A stretch of 64,000 nt of DNA from Clostridia bacterium (GTDB lineage Bacteria; Bacillota; Clostridia; Christensenellales; CAG-138): contig JAFYOP010000004.1 of the NCBI GenBank assembly GCA_017547885.1, forward strand, positions 259,287 to 323,286. Reading direction: 5' to 3'. The notes beneath the pieces were generated by a model. The model had not been told where the DNA came from. It was given only the letters and a program-made list of their open reading frames with translations, and ran no database searches. Position numbers and translations under genes: made by a program. Positions 1 to 7,488 of this stretch are shown here, piece after piece. Positions within the stretch are counted from its first letter, which is position 1, and each line of letters begins with the position of its first letter.

Positions 1-148
1 TACCTTTATCCTGTCCATGGCAGGGGTAAAGGTGGGCAGTGTATTCGGTGCCAAGTACAAGGCAAAGGCTGAGCTTGTGGGCGGCATAATACTCATACTG
101 CTGGGGACGAAGATACTGCTGGAGCATCTGGGTATCATTGTGCTGTAA
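1..148 (+). CDS. mntP: MntP-type manganese efflux pump, C-terminal fragment
   Basis: Only the last 48 codons are in the window; the gene enters from the left edge and stops with TAA at 146-148. The visible part reads as a glycine-rich helix, a short basic loop (KYKAKAE) and a final helix beginning [17 protein letters not shown]. MntP pumps, which export Mn(II) across the cytoplasmic membrane, end in this way (EILGGLVLIGIG in E. coli). The family is assigned from this C-terminus alone, so moderate confidence. The next gene has its own promoter 44 bases downstream. Confidence 0.7.
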   Translation, partial: TFILSMAGVKVGSVFGAKYKAKAELVGGIILILLGTKILLEHLGIIVL

Positions 149-191
149 TATGGCCTGTTTGTTAACTTTATACAGCGGCGGACAAGCTTTG

Positions 192-220
192 TTGACAGAG
201 AATTTGTTAAACACTATAAT
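192..220 (+). promoter_or_regulatory. Consensus sigma-A promoter
   Basis: A perfect -35 TTGACA (192-197) and perfect -10 TATAAT (215-220) are separated by exactly 17 bases. Transcription would start near 227 and drive the TlpA-like gene, the CXXC peptide and the 4Fe-4S protein as one unit. Confidence 0.85.
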
Positions 221-238
221 CAATTAAAGAAAAATATA

Positions 239-1132
239 ATGTCATCGGAGGGCCTTTTGAGGGCAGAAGCAATAAAAACGCGCATACTTGGCAAAAAGAT
301 GCTTGCGGCCGTTATGGCGGCGGCTTCTTTGTGTACCATGGGATGCGCGAAAAAAGCCGATGACGATACCTTCGTCATGATAGACGTTGGATATATCGAC
401 AGCGAGAAGGAGTTTATTGAGAAATACGGCGAGGATGGCACCTATGTGGCCATAAGCGGTTTTGCCACCCCGGAGCCTGTGGTTACCCCTGTTCCCACTC
501 CGGAGGCTACTCCCGAGCCTACCAAAAAGCCCAAGAAAACTCCAAAGCCAGATAAGGAAGAAAAGGAAGATAAAAAGGACAAGGAAAATAAGGAGAAGGA
601 GGAAAAAAAGGCTGAAGCTACGCCTAAGCCCTCCGGAAAGAAGACACCTTATGCAAGTAAATACCAAAAGGTATCCCTTGACTATGAATCCTCTTCCGAT
701 GGAATAAAGTTCGAAACCACTACCCTTGACGGCGATGCCGTAAGCCAGAGTTTGTTTGGCAGAAACAAAATAACAATGGTAAACATATGGACACAGACCT
801 GAGTGAGCTGTCTGCAAGAGATGGGTACTCTCTCAGATTTGGCATATGAATACAAGGGGACAGGCTTCAGCATAGTGGGCCTGTCAGCGGATGTGCCGTC
901 CGGATCTTCCACTGCAGCTGCCGCAAAAGAAATGATGACATCTTCCGGCGGCAAGTTTACAAACCTTACCTATACCGACAGCGTGGTGCAAACCATGCTG
1001 GCAGGCGTAAACGTGGTGCCTACCACAAAGTTTTACGATTCAAACGGCCGCCTGCTCACTGTGGTTCACGGAGCCAAGAGCAAGGAAGGCTGGATTAATA
1101 TAATCGAGACGGTGATGAATGAGAAAGCGTAG
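239..1132 (+). CDS. TlpA/ResA-like thioredoxin lipoprotein, probable selenoprotein (UXXC)
   Basis: Two in-frame segments (239-802 and 803-1132) are separated only by TGA at 800-802. The context is NIWTQT-[TGA]-VSCLQEM, which aligns residue for residue with the NFWATWCGPC active site of TlpA/ResA reductases, so TGA stands where the first catalytic Cys belongs. Read as Sec, the product has about 297 residues: a signal peptide with lipobox TMGC (Cys about residue 36), a Pro/Lys/Glu-rich linker (about 75-140), then a thioredoxin fold with the cis-Pro motif VPTT near the C-terminus. The role would be an extracytoplasmic thiol/disulfide reductase. The start is uncertain: ATG 239 has no ribosome site, whereas TTG 257 follows GGAGGG at 247-252. 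Upstream is a consensus promoter; downstream are redox membrane proteins. The alternative is a nonsense mutation, but the intact reading frame on both sides argues against it. Confidence 0.8.
799..836 (+). promoter_or_regulatory. Candidate bacterial SECIS hairpin at the UGA
   Basis: The UGA lies in the base of a long hairpin. The lower stem pairs 799-807 with 828-836 (one T-T mismatch). The upper stem pairs 808-813 with 819-824, with a 3-base bulge at 825-827. The loop is GCAAG (814-818) and begins with G, as is usual for bacterial SECIS loops. The loop starts 11 bases after the UGA, slightly closer than most described elements. Confidence 0.6.
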
Positions 1133-1259
1133 TATTTACACATTGGTGCTGCTGGCGGTAGGTCTTGCCTTTATAGTGATAGGCGCTGTAAAGGGGGAGG
1201 CCAATGCCGTGCTGCAAAAAGCTATTATGATATGCATGGAGTGTATTGGCCTTGGATAA
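1119..1259 (+). CDS. CD1871A-like CXXC motif small membrane protein
   Basis: This 46-residue protein starts at ATG 1119, inside the last codons of the selenoprotein gene, and ends at 1259. It has a basic N-terminus, one hydrophobic helix (about residues 7-24) and a C-terminal ICMECIGLG with a CXXC pair. The layout and ending match the CD1871A family of short clostridial CXXC proteins as I know it. It overlaps both neighbours, so the three genes are probably translationally coupled. The function is unknown. A plausible inference is a thiol or metal-handling partner of the redox proteins around it. Confidence 0.7.
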   Translation: MRKRSIYTLVLLAVGLAFIVIGAVKGEANAVLQKAIMICMECIGLG

Positions 1260-2157
1260 GAAGAAAAAGAAAAATTACCCCCTGTTTAAGGCCAGGATGT
1301 ATATTCAGGCCTGCTGGACGCTGATTACAAACAGCTATGCTTCCGGCTTTATAAACGGCACCATATATCAGGGCAACGTTAAGAGCATATGCGTTCCCGG
1401 CCTTAACTGCTATTCCTGTCCCGGTGCATGGGGCGCCTGCCCTATGGGTTCTTTGCAGAACGCCTTTGCCGGCAGGGTCAGCGGTTTCCCCTTTTATGTG
1501 GTGGGCACCCTTATAACCATAGGCGCGCTGTGCGGCCGCATAGTGTGCGGCTTCCTGTGCCCCTTCGGATGGATACAGGATCTGTTCTTCAAGATACCTC
1601 CTAAGAAAAAGGTGCGCCGTTTGCCCGGAGAAAAGTACCTGCGCAAGCTTCGCTATGTGGTGCTTGTTGTCATGTGCATCATACTGCCCCTTTTTGCCAA
1701 GGGTGACATTGGCGTGGGCAGCCCCTGGTTCTGCAAGTGGATATGTCCCTCCGGCACTATGATAGGCGGTCTGCCACTTATAGCTCTCAATGAAAACCTC
1801 AGGAGCGTGCTGGGCTGGCTGTTCACATGGAAGATGTTTGTGCTGGTGGTTATACTGGTGGGGTCAGTGCTTATGTTCAGGCCCTTCTGCAGATATCTCT
1901 GCCCTCTCGGAGCTATATACGGCCTGATGAATCCCGTATCACTGGTTCGCATAAAGGTAAGCAAGAGCCGCTGTACATCCTGCGGCGCATGCCAGAGAGC
2001 CTGCGGGCTGGATATACCGGTATACAAGGAGCCTAACTCGGATGACTGCATACGCTGCGGCAAGTGCATAACTGTTTGCCCCCATTCCGCCCTTAAGATG
2101 GACGCAAGCCTCAGGGGCAGGAGAAAGCGCCGCTCTGCCGCAAGGGAAGAAGCGTAA
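1246..2157 (+). CDS. NapH/CcoG-like 4Fe-4S membrane protein
   Basis: This 303-residue protein has four or more membrane helices and many Cys clusters: NCYSCP and GACP near residue 55, CGFLCPFGW (about 100), CKWICPSG (about 165), CRYLCPLGA (about 220), then two ferredoxin motifs, CTSCGACQRAC and CIRCGKCITVCP (about 245-280). NapH/YccM-type proteins pass electrons from quinol or ferredoxin pools across the membrane, so this is the likely electron donor to the outside thioredoxin encoded upstream (inference). The start is TTG 1246 or TTG 1252, overlapping the CXXC peptide gene. The C-terminus is basic (RGRRKRR). Confidence 0.85.
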   Translation: MALDKKKKKNYPLFKARMYIQACWTLITNSYASGFINGTIYQGNVKSICVPGLNCYSCPGAWGACPMGSLQNAFAGRVSGFPFYVVGTLITIGALCGRIVCGFLCPFGWIQDLFFKIPPKKKVRRLPGEKYLRKLRYVVLVVMCIILPLFAKGDIGVGSPWFCKWICPSGTMIGGLPLIALNENLRSVLGWLFTWKMFVLVVILVGSVLMFRPFCRYLCPLGAIYGLMNPVSLVRIKVSKSRCTSCGACQRACGLDIPVYKEPNSDDCIRCGKCITVCPHSALKMDASLRGRRKRRSAAREEA

Positions 2158-2170
2158 AACAACAATAAAA

Positions 2171-2200
2171 ACGGAGAAGGAAATTCCTTCTCCGTTTTTT
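2171..2200 (+). terminator. Intrinsic terminator between converging genes
   Basis: A perfect hairpin (ACGGAGAAGGAA paired with TTCCTTCTCCGT) is followed by six T residues at 2195-2200. It ends the redox operon and may also serve the converging radical SAM gene. Confidence 0.85.
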
Positions 2201-2216
2201 GCTGTGTGTTTTTGAT

Positions 2217-3095
2217 TTAAAGCTTGAAGTTTACCCACTGGCAGTACTGCTCCAGGCCTTCCTTGCTCTGATTCCAGTCGGTGCATACATCGCCGTCCGG
2301 GAATACCACCATTTCGTGGAGTATGGTGAGGGGGCCTATCTTGCAGATGCTGTAGGGAAGTATCTTGTGGTAGTAAACGGTCATGCCGGAATCTGCCAGG
2401 AAGGATACATCGTCAAAGGAGGTTCCCATGTTGTAGTAGTGGTAGCGATAATTCTCGCAGAGGGTCTTAAGGAAGGGGCTGTCCTGCACGTGCAGGTTTT
2501 CAGCGGTAACCTTGTTGAAGTCCTCACGGAAGTGCAGCTCAAGGTTTTTCTTGTTTGCGTACTGGACCTCCCAGCGCTTTACCACGGAATCCACCCATTC
2601 TGCGGTGGCTTCTTTATTCTGAATTACGCAATTAATGCGGACAGGGACCTTAAGGCTGCCAAGGACGCTGTCCTCTGCGGGTGCAGCAAGGAAAGCGGAA
2701 TCCTTTTCGTAGGAATTGCAGTGGCGAGATACGTTGATGCCCTTTACGCAGGGATATTCCTCATCAAAAAGCTTTGCGATGTCCGCTGCGGTCTCGGAGG
2801 GGAAAAGGGTGTTTACGTATACTATTTTGTCCTTAAGCACTTCTAACATTTTGGACAGTGCGTCAAGATCGGCGCAGGGTTCGCCGCCGGTTATCATTAT
2901 GTCCTCAATATCGGAATCCGCAATGCGGCGAAGCACATCCAGAGTCTTGTCCAGGGAAGTATCCATGGTATCGTACATGAGCCTGGACTCGCAGAAGGGA
3001 CACTTGCGGCCGCAGTTGTAGGGGACGTATACGTGGGCTGTTTTCTTGGGGCGAACGGTATTTTTTATATTGTCGATATTGTCGAGGCAATACAT
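2217..3095 (-). CDS. Radical SAM protein of unknown substrate
   Basis: This 292-residue protein carries the cluster motif CGRKCPFC (CX3CX2C) near residue 30 and the glycine motif ITGGEPCAD about 40 residues later, both diagnostic for radical S-adenosylmethionine enzymes. Two further Cys occur near the C-terminus (SICKIG and GDVCTDW), suggesting a partial auxiliary cluster site. It is too long and differently arranged to be the NrdD activase NrdG. The frame is open up to 3200, but ATG 3095 is preferred: GGAGG lies 11 bases upstream and a promoter at 3203-3232 would put transcription start near 3195. It stands alone, so context gives no substrate. Confidence 0.75.
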   Translation of the reverse strand: MYCLDNIDNIKNTVRPKKTAHVYVPYNCGRKCPFCESRLMYDTMDTSLDKTLDVLRRIADSDIEDIMITGGEPCADLDALSKMLEVLKDKIVYVNTLFPSETAADIAKLFDEEYPCVKGINVSRHCNSYEKDSAFLAAPAEDSVLGSLKVPVRINCVIQNKEATAEWVDSVVKRWEVQYANKKNLELHFREDFNKVTAENLHVQDSPFLKTLCENYRYHYYNMGTSFDDVSFLADSGMTVYYHKILPYSICKIGPLTILHEMVVFPDGDVCTDWNQSKEGLEQYCQWVNFKL

Positions 3096-3202
3096 CGGGC
3101 GGTTTTCCTCCGTATGGGTGTAATTTATTAAATCTATCGGGCGGCAATTTGCCCGGCACAGATTGGAAACCCTTAACAGGGCAAAATAATGTCGTACCAT
3201 TA

Positions 3203-3232
3203 ATAATATAACATTAAATCAAACTATTTCAA
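3203..3232 (-). promoter_or_regulatory. Promoter of the radical SAM gene
   Basis: On the minus strand TTGAAA (3232-3227) and TATTAT (3208-3203) are spaced 18 bases apart. This implies an untranslated leader of about 100 bases before ATG 3095. Confidence 0.5.
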
Positions 3233-3317
3233 GCAATGTTTATCCTTTAACAAGTAAATGGGGGGAATTTGACGACAAAAAGTGTTGGAAATTTCCTTAA
3301 ATATGTACGGGAATGCC

Positions 3318-3346
3318 TTGCCCGATGCGGGGGGCTGTGTTATATT
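3318..3346 (+). promoter_or_regulatory. Promoter of the UgpC/MsmK-like gene
   Basis: TTGCCC (3318-3323) and TATATT (3341-3346) are separated by 17 bases. Transcription would begin near 3353, about 180 bases before the start codon. Confidence 0.6.
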
Positions 3347-3352
3347 ATGAAA

Positions 3353-3533
3353 AGTACCTTAATTTATCTTCTGCCCGTTACTCCACTTTACTAATTGGCA
3401 GGGGAGAAACAAAGGAGGAAAATCCGCCCGGCTGGCGGTGCGGCAGCGTGGAGACCTGTCGTAATGGGACGAAATGCCTTTGTCCCGAGGCCGTTCATTG
3501 CGGAGGCAGAACGGTTACAGCCAAATAAGCACT
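3353..3533 (+). promoter_or_regulatory. Long structured 5' leader of the sugar-transport ATPase gene
   Basis: About 180 untranslated bases precede ATG 3534, and no ribosome site stands at normal distance. Visible pairings include CTGCC with GGCAG in the first 60 bases, GGGAC (3466 region) with GTCCC (3482 region), and CCGTTC with GAACGG at about 3491-3514, whose loop holds the only GGAGG (3502-3506). It matches no riboswitch class I can recall with confidence. Together with the radical SAM gene's leader it fills the gap 3096-3533. Confidence 0.5.
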
Positions 3534-4727
3534 ATGGCAAAAGTTAGCCTGAGAAACATCAAGAAGGTCTACCCCAACGCCGAAGTCAAGAAGACTAAGA
3601 AAAAGGGCGAGCAGGAGGTAGAAAAGAAGGTCAATCTGCAGATCACCGAAGAGGGCGTCGTAGCTGTTCAGGAATTCAGCCTGGAAATAGCCGACAAGGA
3701 ATTCATCGTTCTGGTTGGTCCCTCCGGCTGCGGTAAGTCCACCACCCTGCGCATGATCGCAGGCCTTGAGGACATCAGCGGCGGCGAGCTGATCATTGGC
3801 GACAAGCTGATGAACGACGTAGCTCCCAAGGACAGGGATATCGCAATGGTATTCCAGAACTACGCTCTGTATCCTCATATGACCGTATATGAGAACATGG
3901 CCTTCTCCCTTAAGCTCAAGAAGACTCCCAAGGACGAGATCGACCGCAAGGTAAAGGAAGCCGCAGAGATCCTGGACATCACCCAGTACCTTGACCGCAA
4001 GCCCAAGGCTCTGTCCGGCGGCCAGCGTCAGCGTGTTGCCATCGGCCGTGCTATCGTCCGTGACCCCGCCGTATTCCTTATGGACGAGCCTCTGTCCAAC
4101 CTGGACGCCAAGCTCAGGAACCAGATGCGTGCGGAAATCATAAAGCTGCGTCAGCGCATTAACACCACCTTCGTATACGTTACCCACGACCAGACCGAGG
4201 CTATGACTCTTGGCGATCGTATCGTAATCATGCGCGATGGTTTCATCCAGCAGATCGGCACTCCTCAGGAAGTGTTCAATCATCCCGCCAACCTGTTCGT
4301 AGCAGGCTTCATCGGCACTCCCCAGATGAACTTCTTCGATGCACGCCTTGAGAAGGAAGGCGACAGCTACTATGTAGCTATTGCCGGCACCAAGGTTCAG
4401 CTGCCCGAAGATAAGCAGGCTGCCCTGCGCGAGAAGGGTGCAGAACCCTGCGACATCATCATGGGTATCCGTCCCGAGCACGTAACCCTTTGCGAGAATG
4501 CTGCCGAGGCTAACCTCACCGGTACCGTAGACGTATCCGAGATGATGGGCAGCTCCGTACATCTCCACGTGGACGCAAACGGCAAGGACGTTGTTGTTAT
4601 TATCCCCACCATCGACCTTACCGGCGAGCTGCAGAACGGCTTTGCATACGGTTCTCCCGTAAGCTTCACCTTTGGCGGCAACGTAATCCACATGTTCGAT
4701 AAGGCCACCGAAAAGAACCTTATCTAA
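3534..4727 (+). CDS. ugpC: UgpC/MsmK-type sugar ABC transporter ATP-binding protein
   Basis: This 397-residue ATPase has Walker A GPSGCGKST (about 62-70), Q-loop near 108, signature LSGGQRQR (160-167), Walker B FLMDE (181-185) and a C-terminal OB/TOBE regulatory region. MsmK/UgpC proteins energise several carbohydrate importers. The transporter downstream (two permeases and a binding protein) lacks its own ATPase, so this gene probably supplies it. A Lys/Glu-rich insertion (about residues 18-40) interrupts the first strand, as in other clostridial members. ATG 3534 is chosen by homology (MAKVSLRNIKKVY); ATG 3474 is in frame but lies within the leader. The gene has its own promoter and terminator. 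Codons are strongly biased toward those of ribosomal genes, implying high expression. Confidence 0.9.
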   Translation: MAKVSLRNIKKVYPNAEVKKTKKKGEQEVEKKVNLQITEEGVVAVQEFSLEIADKEFIVLVGPSGCGKSTTLRMIAGLEDISGGELIIGDKLMNDVAPKDRDIAMVFQNYALYPHMTVYENMAFSLKLKKTPKDEIDRKVKEAAEILDITQYLDRKPKALSGGQRQRVAIGRAIVRDPAVFLMDEPLSNLDAKLRNQMRAEIIKLRQRINTTFVYVTHDQTEAMTLGDRIVIMRDGFIQQIGTPQEVFNHPANLFVAGFIGTPQMNFFDARLEKEGDSYYVAIAGTKVQLPEDKQAALREKGAEPCDIIMGIRPEHVTLCENAAEANLTGTVDVSEMMGSSVHLHVDANGKDVVVIIPTIDLTGELQNGFAYGSPVSFTFGGNVIHMFDKATEKNLI

Positions 4728-4750
4728 TGCCATAACCACAGCTTAATGCT

Positions 4751-4785
4751 AAAGCCCGAATCACCCTATGATTCGGGCTTTTTTC
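4751..4785 (+). terminator. Intrinsic terminator after ugpC
   Basis: AAGCCCGAATCA pairs with TGATTCGGGCTT around a short CCCTA-type loop, followed by a run of T. It separates ugpC from the LacI operon. Confidence 0.85.
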
Positions 4786-4821
4786 TTTACTTCTATATGT
4801 TTATTTTATAACAAACTGCCG

Positions 4822-4850
4822 TTGACTTTTGATGATAAAGTTGCTACCAT
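4822..4850 (+). promoter_or_regulatory. Promoter of the LacI-sugar transport operon
   Basis: TTGACT (4822-4827) and TACCAT (4845-4850) are spaced 17 bases apart. The repressor-type palindromes begin 12 bases downstream. Confidence 0.5.
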
Positions 4851-4861
4851 AATATTGCAGA

Positions 4862-4902
4862 TTACCGGAAACGTTACCGGTAACATTCCCGGTAAGGTTT
4901 CC
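4862..4902 (+). promoter_or_regulatory. Clustered LacI-family operator
   Basis: Half-sites TTACCGG occur at 4862-4868 and 4874-4880, and inverse half-sites CCGGTAA at 4877-4883 and 4889-4895, giving 12-base periodicity. The centre is the perfect palindrome GTTACCGGTAAC (4873-4884), framed by GGAAAC (4867-4872) and GTTTCC (4897-4902). It lies between the promoter and the LacI gene, so autoregulation is likely. Confidence 0.65.
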
Positions 4903-4936
4903 ACAATTCATATCGCAATTGAGGCGGATAAAGCTT

Positions 4937-5953
4937 ATGACTATTAAGGACATTGCCAGGCTCAGCGGAGTGAGCGTAAGTACCGTATCAAGAGTACTTA
5001 ACAACAGGCCGGATGTCAGTGAAGAAAGTCGTCAGCGCGTCCGCAATGTCATAGAAAACGAAAGCTATATACCAAACAATACAGCAAGGGATCTGGTAAA
5101 AACCAAATCAGACACAATAGGCCTTGTGGTACGAGGCATATCAAACCCATTCTACACCGATGTAATAACCGCAATAGAAAAGAAAATCGAGCAGGCGGGC
5201 TATACTATGGTAATGCGCCAGATAGCCTCAGATGCGGATGAAATACAGTGCGGTGCCGAGATGGAGCGGGAAAAGCGCCTGCTGGGAATAGTATTCTTAG
5301 GCGGATGTCAGGACTATACCCCGGAGCGGCTCAGGGTGCTGAATGTTCCTTTTGTATGCTGCTCTTACAGCAACAAATACGGCACGCTGGACAGTGAACT
5401 GTATTCCTCCGTGTCCATAGAGGACCAGGATGAAGCCTATCGCGCAGTGGATATACTCATTAAAAACGGACACAAGCGCATAGCGGCTCTGGTTTCTTCC
5501 ACGTATGACGGCTCCATAAGCCAGCTGCGCTATCAGGGATATCTGAAAGCGCTGAGTGATAACGGCATAGAGCGGGATGCAGAGCTGGTAATAGAAACAG
5601 ACGGCTTCTCCATAGCGGATGCCTATAGGGCCATGGAGAATAAGCTTGATAATAAAGACATGGACTTTACTGCGCTTTTTACCATAGCAGACGTTATGGC
5701 AATGGGGGCCATGCGGGCTCTCAGAGAGAGGGGAAAGCGAGTTCCGGAGGATTGCTCCGTAATAGCCATAGACGGCATTGCGGTATCCGAATATATACAT
5801 CCCATGCTGTCCACTCTTTGCCAGCCTGTGGAGGAGATGGGACAAAAAAGCGTTGACATACTGCTGGATATGATAGAAGGACGCTCCGGCAACAGACATG
5901 TGGTGCTGCCGACCTGCTTTAGGGAGGGCGCGTCCATCCGTAAACTGAATTGA
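4937..5953 (+). CDS. LacI-family transcriptional regulator
   Basis: This 338-residue protein begins with the LacI helix-turn-helix and hinge (MTIKDIARLSGVSVSTVSRV, with PNNTARDLV near residue 50), followed by a periplasmic-binding-protein-like sensor domain and the usual C-terminal PxxxxG(Q/E)ML-like region. It should repress sugar uptake until an effector sugar binds. ATG 4937 is chosen over the in-frame TTG 4919 because the family begins with this motif and GAGG stands 12 bases upstream. It is followed 50 bases later by the binding-protein gene with no promoter or terminator between, so it probably heads the operon. The effector is unknown; malQ downstream suggests an alpha-glucan or maltodextrin. 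Confidence 0.9.
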   Translation: MTIKDIARLSGVSVSTVSRVLNNRPDVSEESRQRVRNVIENESYIPNNTARDLVKTKSDTIGLVVRGISNPFYTDVITAIEKKIEQAGYTMVMRQIASDADEIQCGAEMEREKRLLGIVFLGGCQDYTPERLRVLNVPFVCCSYSNKYGTLDSELYSSVSIEDQDEAYRAVDILIKNGHKRIAALVSSTYDGSISQLRYQGYLKALSDNGIERDAELVIETDGFSIADAYRAMENKLDNKDMDFTALFTIADVMAMGAMRALRERGKRVPEDCSVIAIDGIAVSEYIHPMLSTLCQPVEEMGQKSVDILLDMIEGRSGNRHVVLPTCFREGASIRKLN

Positions 5954-6003
5954 ATTTGCGCTTCAATTATGGCGCACAATATAAAAAAAGAGAGGAACCA
6001 CCA

Positions 6004-7341
6004 ATGAAGAAGTTTTTTGCACTGTTTCTGGCTGTTGTAATGGCATTCTCCATGGCAGCTTGCGCAGCTCCCGCTGAAGAGCCCGCCGTTGAAGAAGCAG
6101 CTCCCGCTGAAGAAGTTGAAGCAGCTCCCGCCGAAGGCGGCTCTGTTTACTATCTCAACTTCAAGCCCGAAGCTGACGCCGCTTGGCAGGAGCTTGCTGC
6201 TCTGTACACCGAGCAGACCGGCGTAGAGGTAAAGGTTGTTACCGCCGCTTCCGGCACCTACTCCGATACCCTGACCGCTGAGATGGCTAAGAGCGAAGCT
6301 CCCACTCTGTTCCAGTGCGGCAATGCACAGGGCCTGCTTGACTGGGGCGAGTACTGCCTGGATCTGACCGGCACTGCTTTCGCCAACGAGCTCACCACCA
6401 ACGATTTCAACCTCTATGATGAGGCTGGCGCTCTCAAGGCCGTTGGTTACTGCTACGAAGCATTCGGTATCATCGTAAACAAGGCTCTGCTGGCTCAGGC
6501 CGGTTATGCCGTAGAAGACATCAAGGACTTCGCTTCCCTGAAGGCTGTTGCTGAGGACATCCACGCTCGTTCCGCTGAGCTGGGCTTCGACGCTTTCTCC
6601 GCTGCCGGTCTGGAAGGTTCTTCCTCCTGGCGTTTCTCCGGCCACCTTGCCAACATGCCCCTGTACTATGAGTTTGCCAAGAACGGCGTAACCGAGCAGC
6701 CCGCCACCATCACCGGCGAGTACATGGATCTGTTCAAGAACATCTGGGATCTCTACATCAACAACTCCGCTGCAGATCCTAAGACCCTGTCCACCGGCAC
6801 CGGCGAACAGTCCACCGGCGAATTCAAGGAAGGCAAGGCCGTATTCTATCAGAACGGTACCTGGGAATTTGCAGGCCTGGTAGAGGCTGGCATGAATCCC
6901 GCTGACCTGACTATGATCCCCATCTACTGCGGTGCTGAAGGCGAAGAGAAGGCCGGCCTGTGCTGCGGTACTGAAAACTGCTGGGCAGTAAACGCCAAGG
7001 CTTCCGAGGCTGACATCCAGGCTACTCTGGACTTCATCTACTGGGTAGTAACCTCTGACGAGGGCACTCAGATGATGGCTGACCAGCTTGGCCCCATCCC
7101 CTTCAAGGCTGCCAAGACCCCCGAAAACGTATTCTTTGCCGCTGCTAACGACTACACCGCCGCCGGCAACTACGTTGTAACCTGGGCCTTCAACCACACT
7201 CCCAACGTAGACAGCTGGAGAGCCACCGTTGTTTCCGCTCTGGCTGCATACTCTGCAGATCAGTCCGACGCCAACTGGCAGGGCGTTGTATCCGCTTTCG
7301 TTGACGGTTGGGCAATCGAATATGGCGTACAGCACGGTTAA
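6004..7341 (+). CDS. Sugar ABC transporter solute-binding lipoprotein (family 1)
   Basis: This 445-residue protein has a lipoprotein signal (MKKFFALFLAVVMAFSMAAC, lipobox MAAC), an Ala/Glu/Pro-rich spacer (about 20-45) and a MalE-like family 1 binding domain. It should capture an oligosaccharide outside the cell and deliver it to the permeases encoded next. ATG 6004 follows GAGAGG with an 8-base gap. Codon choice resembles ribosomal genes, as expected for a binding protein made in excess. A strong hairpin after the stop (7364-7385) may lower expression of the permeases. The substrate is not readable from sequence; malQ at the operon end suggests maltodextrins. Confidence 0.88.
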   Translation: MKKFFALFLAVVMAFSMAACAAPAEEPAVEEAAPAEEVEAAPAEGGSVYYLNFKPEADAAWQELAALYTEQTGVEVKVVTAASGTYSDTLTAEMAKSEAPTLFQCGNAQGLLDWGEYCLDLTGTAFANELTTNDFNLYDEAGALKAVGYCYEAFGIIVNKALLAQAGYAVEDIKDFASLKAVAEDIHARSAELGFDAFSAAGLEGSSSWRFSGHLANMPLYYEFAKNGVTEQPATITGEYMDLFKNIWDLYINNSAADPKTLSTGTGEQSTGEFKEGKAVFYQNGTWEFAGLVEAGMNPADLTMIPIYCGAEGEEKAGLCCGTENCWAVNAKASEADIQATLDFIYWVVTSDEGTQMMADQLGPIPFKAAKTPENVFFAAANDYTAAGNYVVTWAFNHTPNVDSWRATVVSALAAYSADQSDANWQGVVSAFVDGWAIEYGVQHG

Positions 7342-7363
7342 TTCCTAAATTATGACTTTACTG

Positions 7364-7385
7364 GGGGCGAGCCTGAGCTCGCCCC
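7364..7385 (+). promoter_or_regulatory. Intercistronic hairpin after the binding-protein gene
   Basis: GGGGCGAG (7364-7371) pairs perfectly with CTCGCCCC (7378-7385). Only TTT follows, so it is more likely an mRNA stabiliser or partial terminator than a full stop. Two weaker stems follow up to about 7460 (CCCTT/AAGGG and CTTGC/GCAAG). Confidence 0.55.
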
Positions 7386-7488
7386 TTTAGTCCATTAGTT
7401 TGCTGCGGGCAAAGCAAAGGCCCTTGGTGCAAGGGATTTTGCCTTGCTCGAAAGCAAGCATAGCTGATATCAGGGGGAGGAAAATCAG

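Noticed and set aside
800..802. Nonsense mutation or sequencing error as explanation of the TGA
   Set aside because: The stop sits exactly on a redox Cys position, with both flanks intact in the same frame and a hairpin at the site; chance placement is unlikely, though not excluded.
2217..3095. Radical SAM gene considered as nrdG, activase of NrdD
   Set aside because: It is nearly twice the size of NrdG, far from nrdD, and has extra C-terminal Cys not found in NrdG.
3400..3520. GTGGAGACCTGTC in the msmK leader recalled the cobalamin riboswitch B12 box
   Set aside because: The other conserved cobalamin-riboswitch blocks and their order are not present, and the downstream gene has no link with cobalamin.
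5623..7335. 570-codon minus-strand open frame
   Set aside because: Shadow of the LacI gene end and the sugar binding protein gene, whose plus-strand products are clearly real.
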